A stretch of 64,000 bases of DNA from Photobacterium leiognathi (GCF_030685535.1 NZ_CP131599.1:186001-250000); one strand, 5' to 3'. Counted from the stretch's first letter, positions 40,584 through 52,604 are shown. The notes: a model not told the origin generated them from the sequence alone. Numbers and translations are program-made.

Positions 40584-41456
40584 ATGTCAAATGCAAAAGA
40601 GATCCGCACTAAGATCGCCAGCGTGCAAAACACGCAAAAGATCACCAGTGCAATGCAGATGGTTGCCGCAAGTAAGATGCGTAAAGTTCAGCACAACATG
40701 GAAGCGACCCGTCCTTACGCCGAGAACATGCGTAAGGTGATTGGGCACGTGACTTCCGGTTCGCTGGAGTATAAGCATCCCTATCTTGAAGAGCGTGAGG
40801 TAAAACGTGTTGCTTACATCATCATTTCCTCAGACCGAGGTTTATGTGGTGGCTTAAACATTAACTTGTTTAAGAAAACACTGGCAGATATGCGCCAATG
40901 GAAAGAGCAAGGGGTAGCAGTTGATACCACCTTGATCGGTTCAAAAGCAATTTCGTTTTTCCACCGTTTCGGCAATGTCATTGCACAAACATCCGGTATT
41001 GGTGATGAGCCAAAACTTGAAGATATTTTAGGCCCTGTGAATGCCATGTTGGAGTATTTCGACGATGGCAAGATTGACCGCTTGTTCCTGGTTTACAACG
41101 AATTTGTGAACACCATGGTGCAAAAGCCAAAGGTCATCCAGTTATTGCCTAACCCTGAGCTTGAACAAGAAGAGCAAGATGAAGCGAATGTTTCAAGCCG
41201 TTGGGACTATATCTACGAGCCAGATCCAAAACCGATCCTCAACGAGCTGATGCTTCGCTATATCGAATCACAGGTCTACCAAGGCACCGTTGAGAGTATC
41301 GCTTGTGAGCAAGCAGCACGAATGGTTGCGATGAAAGCAGCAACCGATAATGCGGGCGAGCTGATTAATGATTTACAGCTTGTATATAACAAAGCCCGTC
41401 AAGCCGCTATTACCCAAGAGCTAAGTGAAATCGTAGCTGGGGCACAAGCCGTTTAA
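40584..41456 (+). CDS. atpG: ATP synthase F1 subunit gamma
   Basis: 290 residues. N-terminal helix [20 protein letters not shown] and C-terminal [18 protein letters not shown], the two antiparallel helices of the rotor shaft. Full length; GATAGGAGCTAACC before the ATG. Confidence 0.97.
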   Translation: MSNAKEIRTKIASVQNTQKITSAMQMVAASKMRKVQHNMEATRPYAENMRKVIGHVTSGSLEYKHPYLEEREVKRVAYIIISSDRGLCGGLNINLFKKTLADMRQWKEQGVAVDTTLIGSKAISFFHRFGNVIAQTSGIGDEPKLEDILGPVNAMLEYFDDGKIDRLFLVYNEFVNTMVQKPKVIQLLPNPELEQEEQDEANVSSRWDYIYEPDPKPILNELMLRYIESQVYQGTVESIACEQAARMVAMKAATDNAGELINDLQLVYNKARQAAITQELSEIVAGAQAV

Positions 41457-41468
41457 ATAGAATTCTGA

Positions 41469-42863
<1,395 letters not shown>

Positions 42864-42879
42864 GGCTTAAGGAGGCATT

Positions 42880-43323
42880 ATGGCTATTGGCGTTACCGAG
42901 CATACATTCCAGCTCAATATCGTGAGTGCAGAAGGTCCGTTATTTTCTGGCCCAGCACACGCGCTGGCAATTTCTGGCTCCGATGGGGAATTGGGTATTC
43001 GCCCTGGTCACTCTCCTTTGTTGAGCCGACTAAAACCGGGTGTGGCGAGTTTTGTCACTGGGTTAAAGGATCCTGAAGAAATCCTTTATATCTCAGGTGG
43101 TCTTGTTGAAGTTCAACCCTCTGTAGTAACTGTACTTGCCGATACGGCAATGCATGGGAAGGATATCGATAAAGCCCGCGCAGACGAAGCTCGACGCGCC
43201 GCTGAAGAGAATATCAACAAGCATGCTGATGATATTAACTTCGCAATGGCGGAAATGGATCTGGCGAAAGCAATGGCACAGTTACGTGCGGTTGAACTGA
43301 CCCAGAAACAAATACGCCGCTGA
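42880..43323 (+). CDS. atpC: ATP synthase F1 subunit epsilon
   Basis: 147 residues. N-terminal beta-sandwich (FQLNIVSAEGPLFSGPA, GELGIRPGHSPLLSRLKPG) and a C-terminal helical pair. Ends in TGA, showing that TGA is a normal stop in this genome. Last gene of the operon; no glmU follows. A strong terminator comes 190 nt later. Confidence 0.95.
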   Translation: MAIGVTEHTFQLNIVSAEGPLFSGPAHALAISGSDGELGIRPGHSPLLSRLKPGVASFVTGLKDPEEILYISGGLVEVQPSVVTVLADTAMHGKDIDKARADEARRAAEENINKHADDINFAMAEMDLAKAMAQLRAVELTQKQIRR

Positions 43324-43508
43324 TCCTGATGGAATAAATACAGTAACCGTTTGTTGGACTACATCACCATAGAAAGGCAAGCGGATATTGTTTTGTACCA
43401 ACAGGAGACGCATACCTTTTTCATAACAAGGAAACGTGGTGTGAAAGGTCATAATAAATACAGGGACGCTATTTATTAGATGGTATCTCCAGTAAACCCA
43501 TCACTATC

Positions 43509-43545
43509 AAAGCCCTTACTTTGTACCGAGAGTAAGGGCTTTTTC
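43509..43545 (+). terminator. intrinsic terminator of the atp operon
   Basis: AAAGCCCTTACT pairs with AGTAAGGGCTTT over a 10-nt loop, and the T-run extends the 3' side. Confidence 0.9.
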
Positions 43546-43723
43546 TTTATATTAGAGCTAAAACTCTATAAAAGTTGAGTTATTTTCTATATTTTTGTTT
43601 TTAAATATGTTTTTTAGGAATAATTTAAAAGTTGCAATTCAATAAGATTTTTTTATCGTAACGATTTAATTGTTTTGTGGTTTGTATGTTCTTGTTTAAA
43701 CATACTTTTATTTTTTACTTTGT

Positions 43724-43760
43724 GTCAAAATATTGACGGCGTGTTTTTTTAAAGTATCTT
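43724..43760 (+). promoter_or_regulatory. palindromic operator plus promoter of M66 protease A
   Basis: GTCAAAATATTGAC (43724-43737) is a GTCA-N6-TGAC palindrome whose right half overlaps a -35 box TTGACG (43733-43738). After 16 bp there is a -10-like TATCTT (43755-43760). The same arrangement precedes the second protease gene and the RTX adhesin gene. Confidence 0.65.
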
Positions 43761-43816
43761 TCGCACAACAGCTTTGCGTATTTTTATACGTTAATTATTA
43801 AAATAAAAAGATATTT

Positions 43817-46800
43817 ATGCTACTCAAAAAAACACTACTGTCTTCTATCATCTTGCTCAGCTTATCGGGTTGTCATGATGGTGGCGGCAATGCCGAATTC
43901 AATGTAACTCCACCCAAACCTGACTCTTCTGATTCTAGTACCGATAATAAAAAACCTATTATTGACGTTACGCCGTCAAAACCCACTTTTGGTTCATCGG
44001 GTATTGTAACGGGCATGACAGGACAGCCTGTACGTGGTCAAATTAAGGCGTCCGCCAATAAAGGTGCCGTAATAACTTACTCGATTTCAAATAACCCAAG
44101 TTGGTTAACGATTGATCCTAATACGGGTGAGTTATCAGGTACGCCACATCAAAACGACAACGGTGATTACACGATCACGGTAACGGCAACTAACGGTAAA
44201 CAAACCAATAGTATTCAAGTTAGCGTTGTCATTGGTGATAGTAATAACGCACCAACTATCTTGCCTGTAACTACTCAGAATGTTGTAGTTAATACGCCAT
44301 TTACTGTTGCTGTATCGGCTAACGATAAAGACAATAACCGTTTAACTTATCGTCTTATTAACGCGCCTGTTTGGGCAAAAATAGATGCTGTAACAGGTAT
44401 TATTACGGGTAAGCCGACGGCTGTTGGCAAGCATCCTTTGAAAATTGAAGTCTCTGACGGTAAAGCTAAAGCCTTTACATCTGTGATGATTAACACGGTA
44501 GTCAATCCAACTCCTGTTGTTACTATTGCAGGTAAGATGACTGCACGTACGCGCCAACCTTTCGTTGCACAAATTTCAGCGAAAGATCCTAACGGTAAGC
44601 CATTGCATTTCACACTATCAGGGCAGCCAAGTTGGATGCAGATTAACCCTCAAACAGGTGTTATATCTGGTACGCCAGGTCGTGATGATAATGGTGATTT
44701 TACGTTCACGATAACGGCATCAAATGGTCAGCAACAGGTAACATCGACCGCTCAGATCGTTGTTGAGGATGTAAATAAAGCCCCAACGTGGACGCCTTTT
44801 GCACTTCAAACCATGACGGCTGGTAATTCGATGGATATTACAGCGACAGCAAGTGATGAAGATAACGATCCGCTGACTTACAGCCTTTCAAATGCTCCAG
44901 CATGGTTAATGATTGATAGTAAAACAGGTGTGATCACTGCCACTCCTGACATCAAGCTGGTGGGAGATTTTACCGCAACTGTAACAGCCAGTGATGGTAA
45001 GCTTTCTGCTGATACCACACTTAAAATCCATGTTAATAAAGGGCAGTTTGAGATCACAACCCATGTAAATGGCATTGGTACGATTAGCCCTGAAAAAATG
45101 ACGGTTGTTGCTGGTGATAATGGTGAATTTACCATTAAGTTTGACTCGAAAAACAAGCTAAAAAGTATTACTGGCTGTGATGGCTCACTGGTTGATAATA
45201 AATACCTTGTGAGTGATGTGCATGCCGATTGCCAGATCCAAGTTAACTATGAAGATGTAGGTTATATTCCACCTCTTGCATTTAATACCAATAATTACCC
45301 AAGCGATCTTGATGGTAACTTAGAAGCGACCGTGTTATTTGCACAGAACCATGTGATCCCATCAGAAAACCATAAAGCAGATATTGTGCATCTGCATAAT
45401 GAGAATGGTAGTGAGATTACTCATACACCAGCGGAGTCGACTCAGCACCTGATTGGTGAACGTAGTGCTTTAGTGATGTTTAAAGCGAAAGATGCTGATT
45501 TTGATGAAACCTTACTGGTGAAGGTGGAAGGTTATGACGCTAATGGTTCGAAGCTCGGTACATTAGTATTGGATCGCCCATATAAGATCCCGCCTATTTC
45601 GGGTGTGAATTCTCAAGCGGATTTAACTAAGGTCAATTTTAATCTTGATCCTTCAAAGCTAACGGCAATTGATACAGCAAAAGTTGCAGATGAAGGTGAA
45701 AAAGGCGATACAACATATTTAGACCAGCAACTTATTGAAAGTAAAAACGGTGTTTTACTTCATTCAGATTCTTGGTTGCGTTTGCACCAATTATTGCTTG
45801 ATTTTAATCCAAAGTTTGATGGTAAATATCTGATTGTAAAAGCTGATAGCCCGTATACAACTGATGTGCGATATGCCAATAGTATTTCCAAAGGTGAGCG
45901 TAATGCTTATATGGCGATCAATATTGGTCAAACTGTTGTGTTTTATAACATCGGTGGTCAGTGGTTTACTGCTGGAGATTTAGCTATCTCTAAAGTGACC
46001 TATGGACACGGTTACTGGACGGCAAAAATTCCAGCATCATGGATGCATTACGGTTTACGCTTGGATTTTTCTCATGATGGTAAGACGGGAACGCTAGATA
46101 ATATCAACGTGGGTGCGCCGACGGTGTTGTACATGAACACGATTGATATTGGTATGTTGACTCAACGTCACGACAGTATGGAATTTGCCAAAGATCTTCA
46201 GCTGCCACGTGAGTATTATCAAACATTATCGGTTAGTCGTCTTGTTGTCAGTCGTTATCAAGGTATCACCTTTGATGAAATCATGATGCCAAATGGTCAG
46301 CTTTATAAGGATTACTCACCAGGTATTGGTGGTTGGCAAGAAGGTGATATGCGAAGTGATATTGCAAAGTCACTGATTTCTATCGGTATTGATAGTGCGA
46401 ACTATGGTATTAATGCTTCTGCAGGCCCAGAGCAAGATGCTCATTCAGATCTTGCACTTATGTTAACTGTACATACGTCGATTGGTCGTTATCTTAAGAA
46501 AAGAGAAGGTGACAAAATTGTTGAAGGACCATGGAATCAAGATCATGGTGGTTCAGGTGGCGGCGGTATTGTTACCTTAACGGGTACTGTCGGTAATGAA
46601 ATGAGCCACGAAGCGGGTCATGGTATCGAATTAGGTCATAGCGAAGGTTTTGATATGAGTATTCATCACCCCGCAGATCAGCAAGATTCCACATGGGGAT
46701 GGGATAGCGATAAGAATGTATTTATCCCTAACTTCTATAAGAATCCATCGAATAAGCCGTCGTGTATTGGTGATCCGAAGAAAAACCCCGGCGAGAAAAT

Positions 46801-47728
46801 TATTTGTGTTCAGCCATGGCATGGTTTCCAGTTTGGTACTGATGCGATGTATGGCGGTGAAGGCAGTATGTATCCGGATAATCGCTATACCATGTATACC
46901 CCATTCTCAAGCACAAAGATGCAGCGAGTAATGGAACACCGGATGGTATTTTCTGAGAGTTCACCGACTGGCTATTTAAAGTGGAATGATGCGACTCATC
47001 AAATGGAACCATTTAGCTATAAAGTCGCAGTACGAGATATGCTAGTGATTGGTGGCAATGTCTTAGAAGGTGAAACTGATGATGCTGCTTATATTGCCAA
47101 GAAATTTGAGACTGCGAATGCGATCACAGTGGTTTCGAGAAATAATGATTGGTCAGGGGATATAACTATCCCAAATGCGGCGGATGTTCCACAAGGTCGT
47201 GTTGTTATTATTAATCATGATGCGCTGTGGAATACCAACTTCCATATTAATGGTGAAACGATTTTTAACCCGAAAAATTTGACCTATCGCTCTGATGGTA
47301 GGACTTGGGTTCGCGATGATAGTTTTTCGACGACAGTTGAAAAGAAACCTGAGAAATTCGGTGTGCCAGTTACAACATTAGTGGGTTATTACGATCCGGA
47401 GGAAAAGCTAACAAGCTATATATATCCGGCATTGCATGGCTCTCGTGGTTATACCTATACAGATGATAGCGAATATATTCAGTCGAACAGTTGTCACTTA
47501 GATGTTGAATTAGAAGGTGGGCAAATAAAGCAATATTGGCTACCTATTCATCGACTATCAAGCAGTGTTATGAATAAGTTTCATGTCAATATTGCTGAGT
47601 CTGATAACCCTGTTAATGCAACGGTAGTGTGTGGTGATAAAACATTAGCAAGTAAGCCTATATCTAAGCCTAAGGCTGGGTTAATTCAATCAGTCAGTGG
47701 CTCGCCGTTAACAGATACAATTAGTTAA
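43817..47728 (+). CDS. M66-family (StcE/TagA-like) zinc metalloprotease, lipoprotein form (copy A)
   Basis: 1303 residues. Lipoprotein signal LLSLSGCHDGGG (Cys19). Four putative-Ig (He_PIG-like) repeats at about 55-410 (SWLTIDPNTGELSGTP type), an InlB-B-like repeat at about 415-475, a TagA/StcE-specific beta domain (FNTNNYPSDLDGNLEATV), then the catalytic domain. The zinc site is HEAGHGIELGH: H931, E932, H935 and H941, complete as in StcE (HExxHxxGxxH class). A Met-turn candidate is in MYTPFSSTKMQRVM. Related proteases cut mucin-type glycoproteins. Followed by a hairpin terminator. A tandem paralogue lies 0.9 kb downstream. Confidence 0.93.
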   Translation: MLLKKTLLSSIILLSLSGCHDGGGNAEFNVTPPKPDSSDSSTDNKKPIIDVTPSKPTFGSSGIVTGMTGQPVRGQIKASANKGAVITYSISNNPSWLTIDPNTGELSGTPHQNDNGDYTITVTATNGKQTNSIQVSVVIGDSNNAPTILPVTTQNVVVNTPFTVAVSANDKDNNRLTYRLINAPVWAKIDAVTGIITGKPTAVGKHPLKIEVSDGKAKAFTSVMINTVVNPTPVVTIAGKMTARTRQPFVAQISAKDPNGKPLHFTLSGQPSWMQINPQTGVISGTPGRDDNGDFTFTITASNGQQQVTSTAQIVVEDVNKAPTWTPFALQTMTAGNSMDITATASDEDNDPLTYSLSNAPAWLMIDSKTGVITATPDIKLVGDFTATVTASDGKLSADTTLKIHVNKGQFEITTHVNGIGTISPEKMTVVAGDNGEFTIKFDSKNKLKSITGCDGSLVDNKYLVSDVHADCQIQVNYEDVGYIPPLAFNTNNYPSDLDGNLEATVLFAQNHVIPSENHKADIVHLHNENGSEITHTPAESTQHLIGERSALVMFKAKDADFDETLLVKVEGYDANGSKLGTLVLDRPYKIPPISGVNSQADLTKVNFNLDPSKLTAIDTAKVADEGEKGDTTYLDQQLIESKNGVLLHSDSWLRLHQLLLDFNPKFDGKYLIVKADSPYTTDVRYANSISKGERNAYMAINIGQTVVFYNIGGQWFTAGDLAISKVTYGHGYWTAKIPASWMHYGLRLDFSHDGKTGTLDNINVGAPTVLYMNTIDIGMLTQRHDSMEFAKDLQLPREYYQTLSVSRLVVSRYQGITFDEIMMPNGQLYKDYSPGIGGWQEGDMRSDIAKSLISIGIDSANYGINASAGPEQDAHSDLALMLTVHTSIGRYLKKREGDKIVEGPWNQDHGGSGGGGIVTLTGTVGNEMSHEAGHGIELGHSEGFDMSIHHPADQQDSTWGWDSDKNVFIPNFYKNPSNKPSCIGDPKKNPGEKIICVQPWHGFQFGTDAMYGGEGSMYPDNRYTMYTPFSSTKMQRVMEHRMVFSESSPTGYLKWNDATHQMEPFSYKVAVRDMLVIGGNVLEGETDDAAYIAKKFETANAITVVSRNNDWSGDITIPNAADVPQGRVVIINHDALWNTNFHINGETIFNPKNLTYRSDGRTWVRDDSFSTTVEKKPEKFGVPVTTLVGYYDPEEKLTSYIYPALHGSRGYTYTDDSEYIQSNSCHLDVELEGGQIKQYWLPIHRLSSSVMNKFHVNIAESDNPVNATVVCGDKTLASKPISKPKAGLIQSVSGSPLTDTIS

Positions 47729-47731
47729 TAT

Positions 47732-47768
47732 AAAAAGGGATATAAATAATATTTATATCCCTTTTTTT
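47732..47768 (+). terminator. intrinsic terminator after protease A
   Basis: AAAGGGATATAAATA pairs with the following TATTTATATCCCTTT, ending in a T-run. The same hairpin follows protease B at 52567-52604. Confidence 0.9.
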
Positions 47769-47827
47769 AGCGACTACATTTTGCTGTTATATTTCTTTTT
47801 AAAATGTTATTGGAATATAATATACTT

Positions 47828-48061
47828 TTATTTTATGGCAGTTTTCTTTTGATGGTTTTTTTTGAATGCTTCCGGTATTGCAGAAGCCTGCTTTTCTATC
47901 TTTTTAAGATTATAAACTCTCTTTAATTTCAATTTATTAAATTTAACCTTTGCACCCAACTGACTATTGATAATTGTATCAAGTGAGATATAGCCATATA
48001 AAGCTTTGGTATATTTAAGACGTTGAATAAATCGAGCTTCAAGTGAATATTTATTATTCAT
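47828..48061 (-). CDS. small hypothetical protein (copy A of a duplicated ORF)
   Basis: 77 residues, basic: MNNKYSLEARFIQRLKY followed by ..YGYISLDTIINSQLGAKVKF... No signal peptide or known domain. It is kept as a recognisable paralogue at 52700-52867 (FIQRLKYTN, YISLDAIINSQ), in the same place behind the second protease gene and on the opposite strand. Conservation after duplication, with many synonymous-looking changes, argues that it is translated. Function unknown. Confidence 0.6.
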   Translation of the reverse strand: MNNKYSLEARFIQRLKYTKALYGYISLDTIINSQLGAKVKFNKLKLKRVYNLKKIEKQASAIPEAFKKNHQKKTAIK

Positions 48062-48649
48062 TCTTTTTTATAGTTTGTAAGTTATTTTCGATGAGCTCCC
48101 TCATATTGTATCTTTATTTTTTAATAATATAAAATTAAAAGTTAACTGCAATCAAAGTTCACACTTTTATCATAAATATAGATTTATATAATATTGCTTG
48201 ATAGTGTCACTTATTTATAAATTAAATTGGATTTTTATGTTTTTAATTTTATTTATAAATTACTTAAGTTTGATTATTTCCAGCTGTTTTATCCATTATT
48301 TATTTTTTATATTGTGACGTCATGAAAATATAAAACGTGATTTTTAATAAGTTTTTTTAATTTACTCTATTTAGAGTTAAAACTCTATTAAATGATGTTT
48401 TTTAAATGATTTTATTATTAAATAATTGATTTTTAAATTTTTATTTTTTCAGTTGTTAATTTTAATTTTTCGATTAAATATTTTTGTCATAAGGATGAAA
48501 ATATTTCCTAGTGTTTATCCTTATGTTTAATAAGGTTTTTTATACTCTCCTCTGTGTCAAAATATTGACGGTTTGTTTTTTTAACGTATCTTTTATGGCT
48601 CAGCTTAAGCGTATTTTCATACGTTCAATATAAAAATAAAAAGATATTT
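48062..48649. other. AT-rich region between the two protease units
   Basis: Extremely AT-rich; holds the promoter of the minus-strand small ORF at its left end and the operator/promoter of protease B (48556-48592) at its right end. No gene seen. Confidence 0.6.
48556..48592 (+). promoter_or_regulatory. palindromic operator plus promoter of M66 protease B
   Basis: GTCAAAATATTGAC (48556-48569), overlapping -35 TTGACG (48565-48570), 16 bp, then TATCTT (48587-48592). The flanks (TGTG before, GG after) are also the same as at protease A. Confidence 0.65.
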
Positions 48650-51600
48650 ATGTTATTTAAAAAAACGCTACTTTCATCGCTCATTCTCTTAAGTCTTTCT
48701 GCTTACGCGGATACAAGTACAGATACGGATATTGCTACATCATCGTCAAATACGGAGTCGTCTGATAGCCATACTGATAATAAAAAATCTATTATTGATG
48801 TCACACCATCAACAACGTCTTCTCGTTTATCAGAAAAGAGTGATACAGCGACAGATTCTACTCCTTTAGTGAGAGTAGCCAGTGAGCTAACCACTTGTAT
48901 TAATGAGCCTTTGAGTGTGCAGGTTGTTGCTAAAGATCCAAAAGGTAAAACATTACATTATGGTTTATCTAACCGTCCTGATTGGTTGCATATTGATCCT
49001 GATACCGGTGTAATTTCAGGTACCCCTACAAACGATGACGATCTTGGTAAAATGCGCGTGAATGTGCGTGTATACAACGGGACAGAAGTTGCATCCAAGT
49101 GGGTTACAGTAATAGTGGTTAATAGCAAGATGGCTCCCACGGTTACCGTTCCGACTTCGTTAACTGGCGAAGTAGGTAAAGCATTGAGCTATCAGGTATC
49201 AGCGAAAGATCCACAAGGTAAAAAATTACATTATAGTTTATCGAACCGTCCTGATTGGTTGAATATTGATTCCGATACTGGTGTGATTTCTGGTACGCCA
49301 GGGCCTAAGGATATTGGTCAAATGCGCGTGGATGTGCGTGTATATAACGGTACAGACATTGTATCCAAGTGGGTTACAGTGAAAGTGACTAAGGGCAGTA
49401 TGACTCCCATCGTTACCGTTCCTGCCACGATAACTGGCGAAGTGGACAAAGCATTGAGATATCAGATATCTGCGAAAGATCCACAAGGTAAAACATTACA
49501 TTACACGTTATCGAACCGACCTGATTGGTTGGAGATTGATTCCGATACCGGTTTGATCTCAGGTACGCCAGGGCCTAATGATATTGGTCAAATACGAGTG
49601 AATGTACGTGTCTTCAACGGTACAGAAGTTGTATCGAAGTGGGTAACGGTCATTATTACGGCCAACAAAAATAAAGCACCTGTTTGGATATCCTTACCAG
49701 AACAAACGTTAACTGCGGGTGATATAACTGAAATTACTGTTAAAGCTGTGGATGAAAATAAAGATGTACTCACATACAGTCTTAAAAATGCACCGAAATG
49801 GTTAACGATAGACAGCAAAACGGGTGTGATCATCGCGACGCCCGATGCGAATGTTAGAGGTGATTTTTCCGTATTGGTTGCGGTAAGCGATGGTAAGTCA
49901 TCATCAGCAGCAGTACTTCACCTTCATGTCAAAGAAGATAAAATTGAGATTACCACGATTGTGAATGGTAGCGGTCAAATAACGCCTGCAAAGATGACGA
50001 TGGTTGAAGGGGGGAGTGGTGCATTTACGATTAAGTTTGATTCTAAAAATAAACTGAAAAGTATTACGGGCTGTGATGGCACATTAGAGGACAACAAATA
50101 CCTAGTTAATAATGTTTCTGCTGATTGCCAGATTAAAGTGAACTTTGAAAGTGTGGGTTATATTCCACCCATTGCCTTTAATACCAATGATTTCCCAAGT
50201 GATTTGGAAGGAAGTTTAGAAGCAACAGTATTGTTTGCTCAAAACCATGTGATCCCGTCAAAAAATCATAAACCAAACCTTGTGCATTTGCATCATAAAG
50301 ATGGCAAAGAGGTTACTCATACACCAGAGGAGTCAACTCAGCATCTAATTGGTGAGCGTACGGCTTTAGTGATGTTTAAGGCTAAAGATAAAAAGTTTGA
50401 TGAAACCTTACCTGTTAAAGTGGAAGGTTATGATGCAGATGGTAATAAATTAGGCTCCTTGGTACTTAATCGTCCTTATCAATTGCCACCAATTTCAGGT
50501 GTCGTTGATCCTAAACTCCGCAAAAAAATAAAAGTTGATCCAACACTCAAAGAAGAAGATTTAAAGACAGTTGATATAAATAAAGTTGGTGATGACGGTA
50601 GTTATCTTGCTGAGCAGTTAGCGGATGCTAAGCATGGTGTTTATATTGGTCTTTGGGATGGTCATTGGCAGCCACAAATTGTCCTTAAAAAGGATAAAGC
50701 CTTAGACGGTAAGATTGTTATGTTCAAGTCTGATGCTGGCTATCCTTCAAATGTTATTACTGGGTACAAAGTTCCGCTTAATTATGGTCAGACACGGACG
50801 TTTGTCAATCATGATGGTGCTTGGTATGACACACGAAATGTGACGGGAGAACTCACAAAAGTTACGTATGGGCATGGCTATTGGACGGCAAAAATTCCAG
50901 CATCATGGATGCATTATGGTTTACGTTTAGATTTCACTCATGGTGATCAGACTGGTACGTTAGATAACATTAATGTTGGTGCGCCAACTGTTCTATATAT
51001 GAATACCATTGATCTTGGTATGTTGACTAAGCGTCCAGATAGAATGGAATTTGCGAAAGACCCTAATTTACCTCGTGAATTTTACCAAACATTGCCAGTG
51101 AGCCGCTTTGTTTTAAGTCGTTATCAAGGCATGACCCTAAATGAAGTCATGATGCCTGACGGTACGCTATATACCGATGCATCAGCAACAGATGGTGGTG
51201 TATATACTGGTGATATGCGAGGAAATATTGCTAAGTCACTTATTTCTATTGGTATTGATAGTGCTAACTTTGGTATTAATGCTACTGATGGCCCTGGACA
51301 AGATTCTCATCCAGATCTTTCTTTAATGCTAACGACACATACGGCGGTGGGTAATTACAAAAATGGTGTTCAATCTCACGGTCTTTCTGGTGGCGGCGGT
51401 ATTGTTACGCTAGAAGCCACGGTTGGTAATGAAATGAGTCACGAAGCGGGTCATGGTATAGAACTTAGCTATAGTGAAGGCTATGATATGAGTATTCAGC
51501 ACCCTGCCGATCAACAAGATTCGACGTGGGGATGGGATAGTGATAAAAATGTATTTATCCCTAATTTCTATAGTGATCACTCGAATAAACCGTCGTGCAT

Positions 51601-52564
51601 TGGTAATCCAAAGGAAAATCCAGGAGAAGAGGTTATTTGTGTCAAGCCATGGCATGGCTTTCAATTTGGCTTTGATGCTATGTATGGCGGAGAAGGCAGT
51701 ATGTACCCTGACAACCGTTATACCATGTATACCCCATACTCTAGTACGAAAATGCAGCGAGTAATGGAAGGTCGTATGGTGTTTTCTAAAGAATCACCAA
51801 CGGGTTACTTAAAGTGGAATAATACTACCCATAAAATGGAACCATTTAGCTATGCTCACCCAATTGCGGATATTGCTAATGCAAATATTGGTTTGTTGTC
51901 TCAGATAAATGGTTTAGAGTATGTAACGAAGCTTTTTGAACATGCTGATATTGTTGACATTACAACAGATAATTCACATTGGACGAATGCTATTCCAATT
52001 CCTGTTGCCTCTAATGTACCTAGTGGTAGCGTGATTCGTTTAACCTCCTTTGCCGATCGCAATTCTTTCTATACCATAAATGGAAAGCCAATTCTGTTCC
52101 TTGGTGGCACGCATAAAATGTACCGTTCAAATGGTTCTAGCTGGGATGAAATTGATCATGTTGAGACATCTATTACAAAGAAACCAGAACAATTTGGGGT
52201 ACCTGTAACAACATTAGTCGGTTATTACGATCCACAAGAGAAATTGACAAGCTATATCTATCCGGCATTACACGGTTCTAGCGGTTATACATATGCCGAT
52301 GATAGTAAATATATTCAGTCGAACAGTTGTCACTTAGACGTTGAATTAGGCGATGGTAGTACGAAGAAGTTTTGGTTAACTGCTCGTCGTTTATCTGACA
52401 AGTATATGAATAAGTTTCATGTCAATATTGCTGAGTCCGATCATCCGCTGAATGCAACGGTAGTGTGTGGTGATAAAACATTAGCAAGTAAGCCTATATC
52501 TAAGCCTAAGGCTGGGTTAATTCAATTAGTCAGTGGCTCGCCGTTAACAGATACAATTAGTTAA
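48650..52564 (+). CDS. M66-family metalloprotease paralogue, secreted form with altered zinc site (copy B)
   Basis: 1304 residues, paralogue of copy A with a nearly identical C-terminus and terminator. Two key differences are read directly. The lipobox Cys19 is Tyr (LSLSAYADTST), leaving a signal-peptidase-I-like AYA-D site, so the protein is probably released rather than lipid-anchored. The zinc motif reads HEAGHGIELSY, so H931, E932 and H935 are kept but the third ligand H941 is Tyr (and Gly940 is Ser). N-terminal Ig-like repeats (three copies of ..LHYxLSNRPDWLxID..) differ in sequence from those of copy A. Activity may be lost or changed. Confidence 0.92.
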   Translation: MLFKKTLLSSLILLSLSAYADTSTDTDIATSSSNTESSDSHTDNKKSIIDVTPSTTSSRLSEKSDTATDSTPLVRVASELTTCINEPLSVQVVAKDPKGKTLHYGLSNRPDWLHIDPDTGVISGTPTNDDDLGKMRVNVRVYNGTEVASKWVTVIVVNSKMAPTVTVPTSLTGEVGKALSYQVSAKDPQGKKLHYSLSNRPDWLNIDSDTGVISGTPGPKDIGQMRVDVRVYNGTDIVSKWVTVKVTKGSMTPIVTVPATITGEVDKALRYQISAKDPQGKTLHYTLSNRPDWLEIDSDTGLISGTPGPNDIGQIRVNVRVFNGTEVVSKWVTVIITANKNKAPVWISLPEQTLTAGDITEITVKAVDENKDVLTYSLKNAPKWLTIDSKTGVIIATPDANVRGDFSVLVAVSDGKSSSAAVLHLHVKEDKIEITTIVNGSGQITPAKMTMVEGGSGAFTIKFDSKNKLKSITGCDGTLEDNKYLVNNVSADCQIKVNFESVGYIPPIAFNTNDFPSDLEGSLEATVLFAQNHVIPSKNHKPNLVHLHHKDGKEVTHTPEESTQHLIGERTALVMFKAKDKKFDETLPVKVEGYDADGNKLGSLVLNRPYQLPPISGVVDPKLRKKIKVDPTLKEEDLKTVDINKVGDDGSYLAEQLADAKHGVYIGLWDGHWQPQIVLKKDKALDGKIVMFKSDAGYPSNVITGYKVPLNYGQTRTFVNHDGAWYDTRNVTGELTKVTYGHGYWTAKIPASWMHYGLRLDFTHGDQTGTLDNINVGAPTVLYMNTIDLGMLTKRPDRMEFAKDPNLPREFYQTLPVSRFVLSRYQGMTLNEVMMPDGTLYTDASATDGGVYTGDMRGNIAKSLISIGIDSANFGINATDGPGQDSHPDLSLMLTTHTAVGNYKNGVQSHGLSGGGGIVTLEATVGNEMSHEAGHGIELSYSEGYDMSIQHPADQQDSTWGWDSDKNVFIPNFYSDHSNKPSCIGNPKENPGEEVICVKPWHGFQFGFDAMYGGEGSMYPDNRYTMYTPYSSTKMQRVMEGRMVFSKESPTGYLKWNNTTHKMEPFSYAHPIADIANANIGLLSQINGLEYVTKLFEHADIVDITTDNSHWTNAIPIPVASNVPSGSVIRLTSFADRNSFYTINGKPILFLGGTHKMYRSNGSSWDEIDHVETSITKKPEQFGVPVTTLVGYYDPQEKLTSYIYPALHGSSGYTYADDSKYIQSNSCHLDVELGDGSTKKFWLTARRLSDKYMNKFHVNIAESDHPLNATVVCGDKTLASKPISKPKAGLIQLVSGSPLTDTIS

Positions 52565-52566
52565 TA

Positions 52567-52604
52567 TAAAAAGGGATATAAATATTATTTATATCCCTTT
52601 TTTT
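52567..52604 (+). terminator. intrinsic terminator after protease B
   Basis: A hairpin AAAAAGGGATATAAATA / TATTTATATCCCTTTTT-type, almost identical to the one behind protease A. Confidence 0.9.

Larger units (their letters stand above)
43324..43816. other. intergenic region between atpC and the first M66 protease gene
   Basis: Contains the atp terminator (43509-43545) and the promoter/operator of the protease gene (43724-43760), listed separately. No coding sequence is apparent. Confidence 0.6.
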
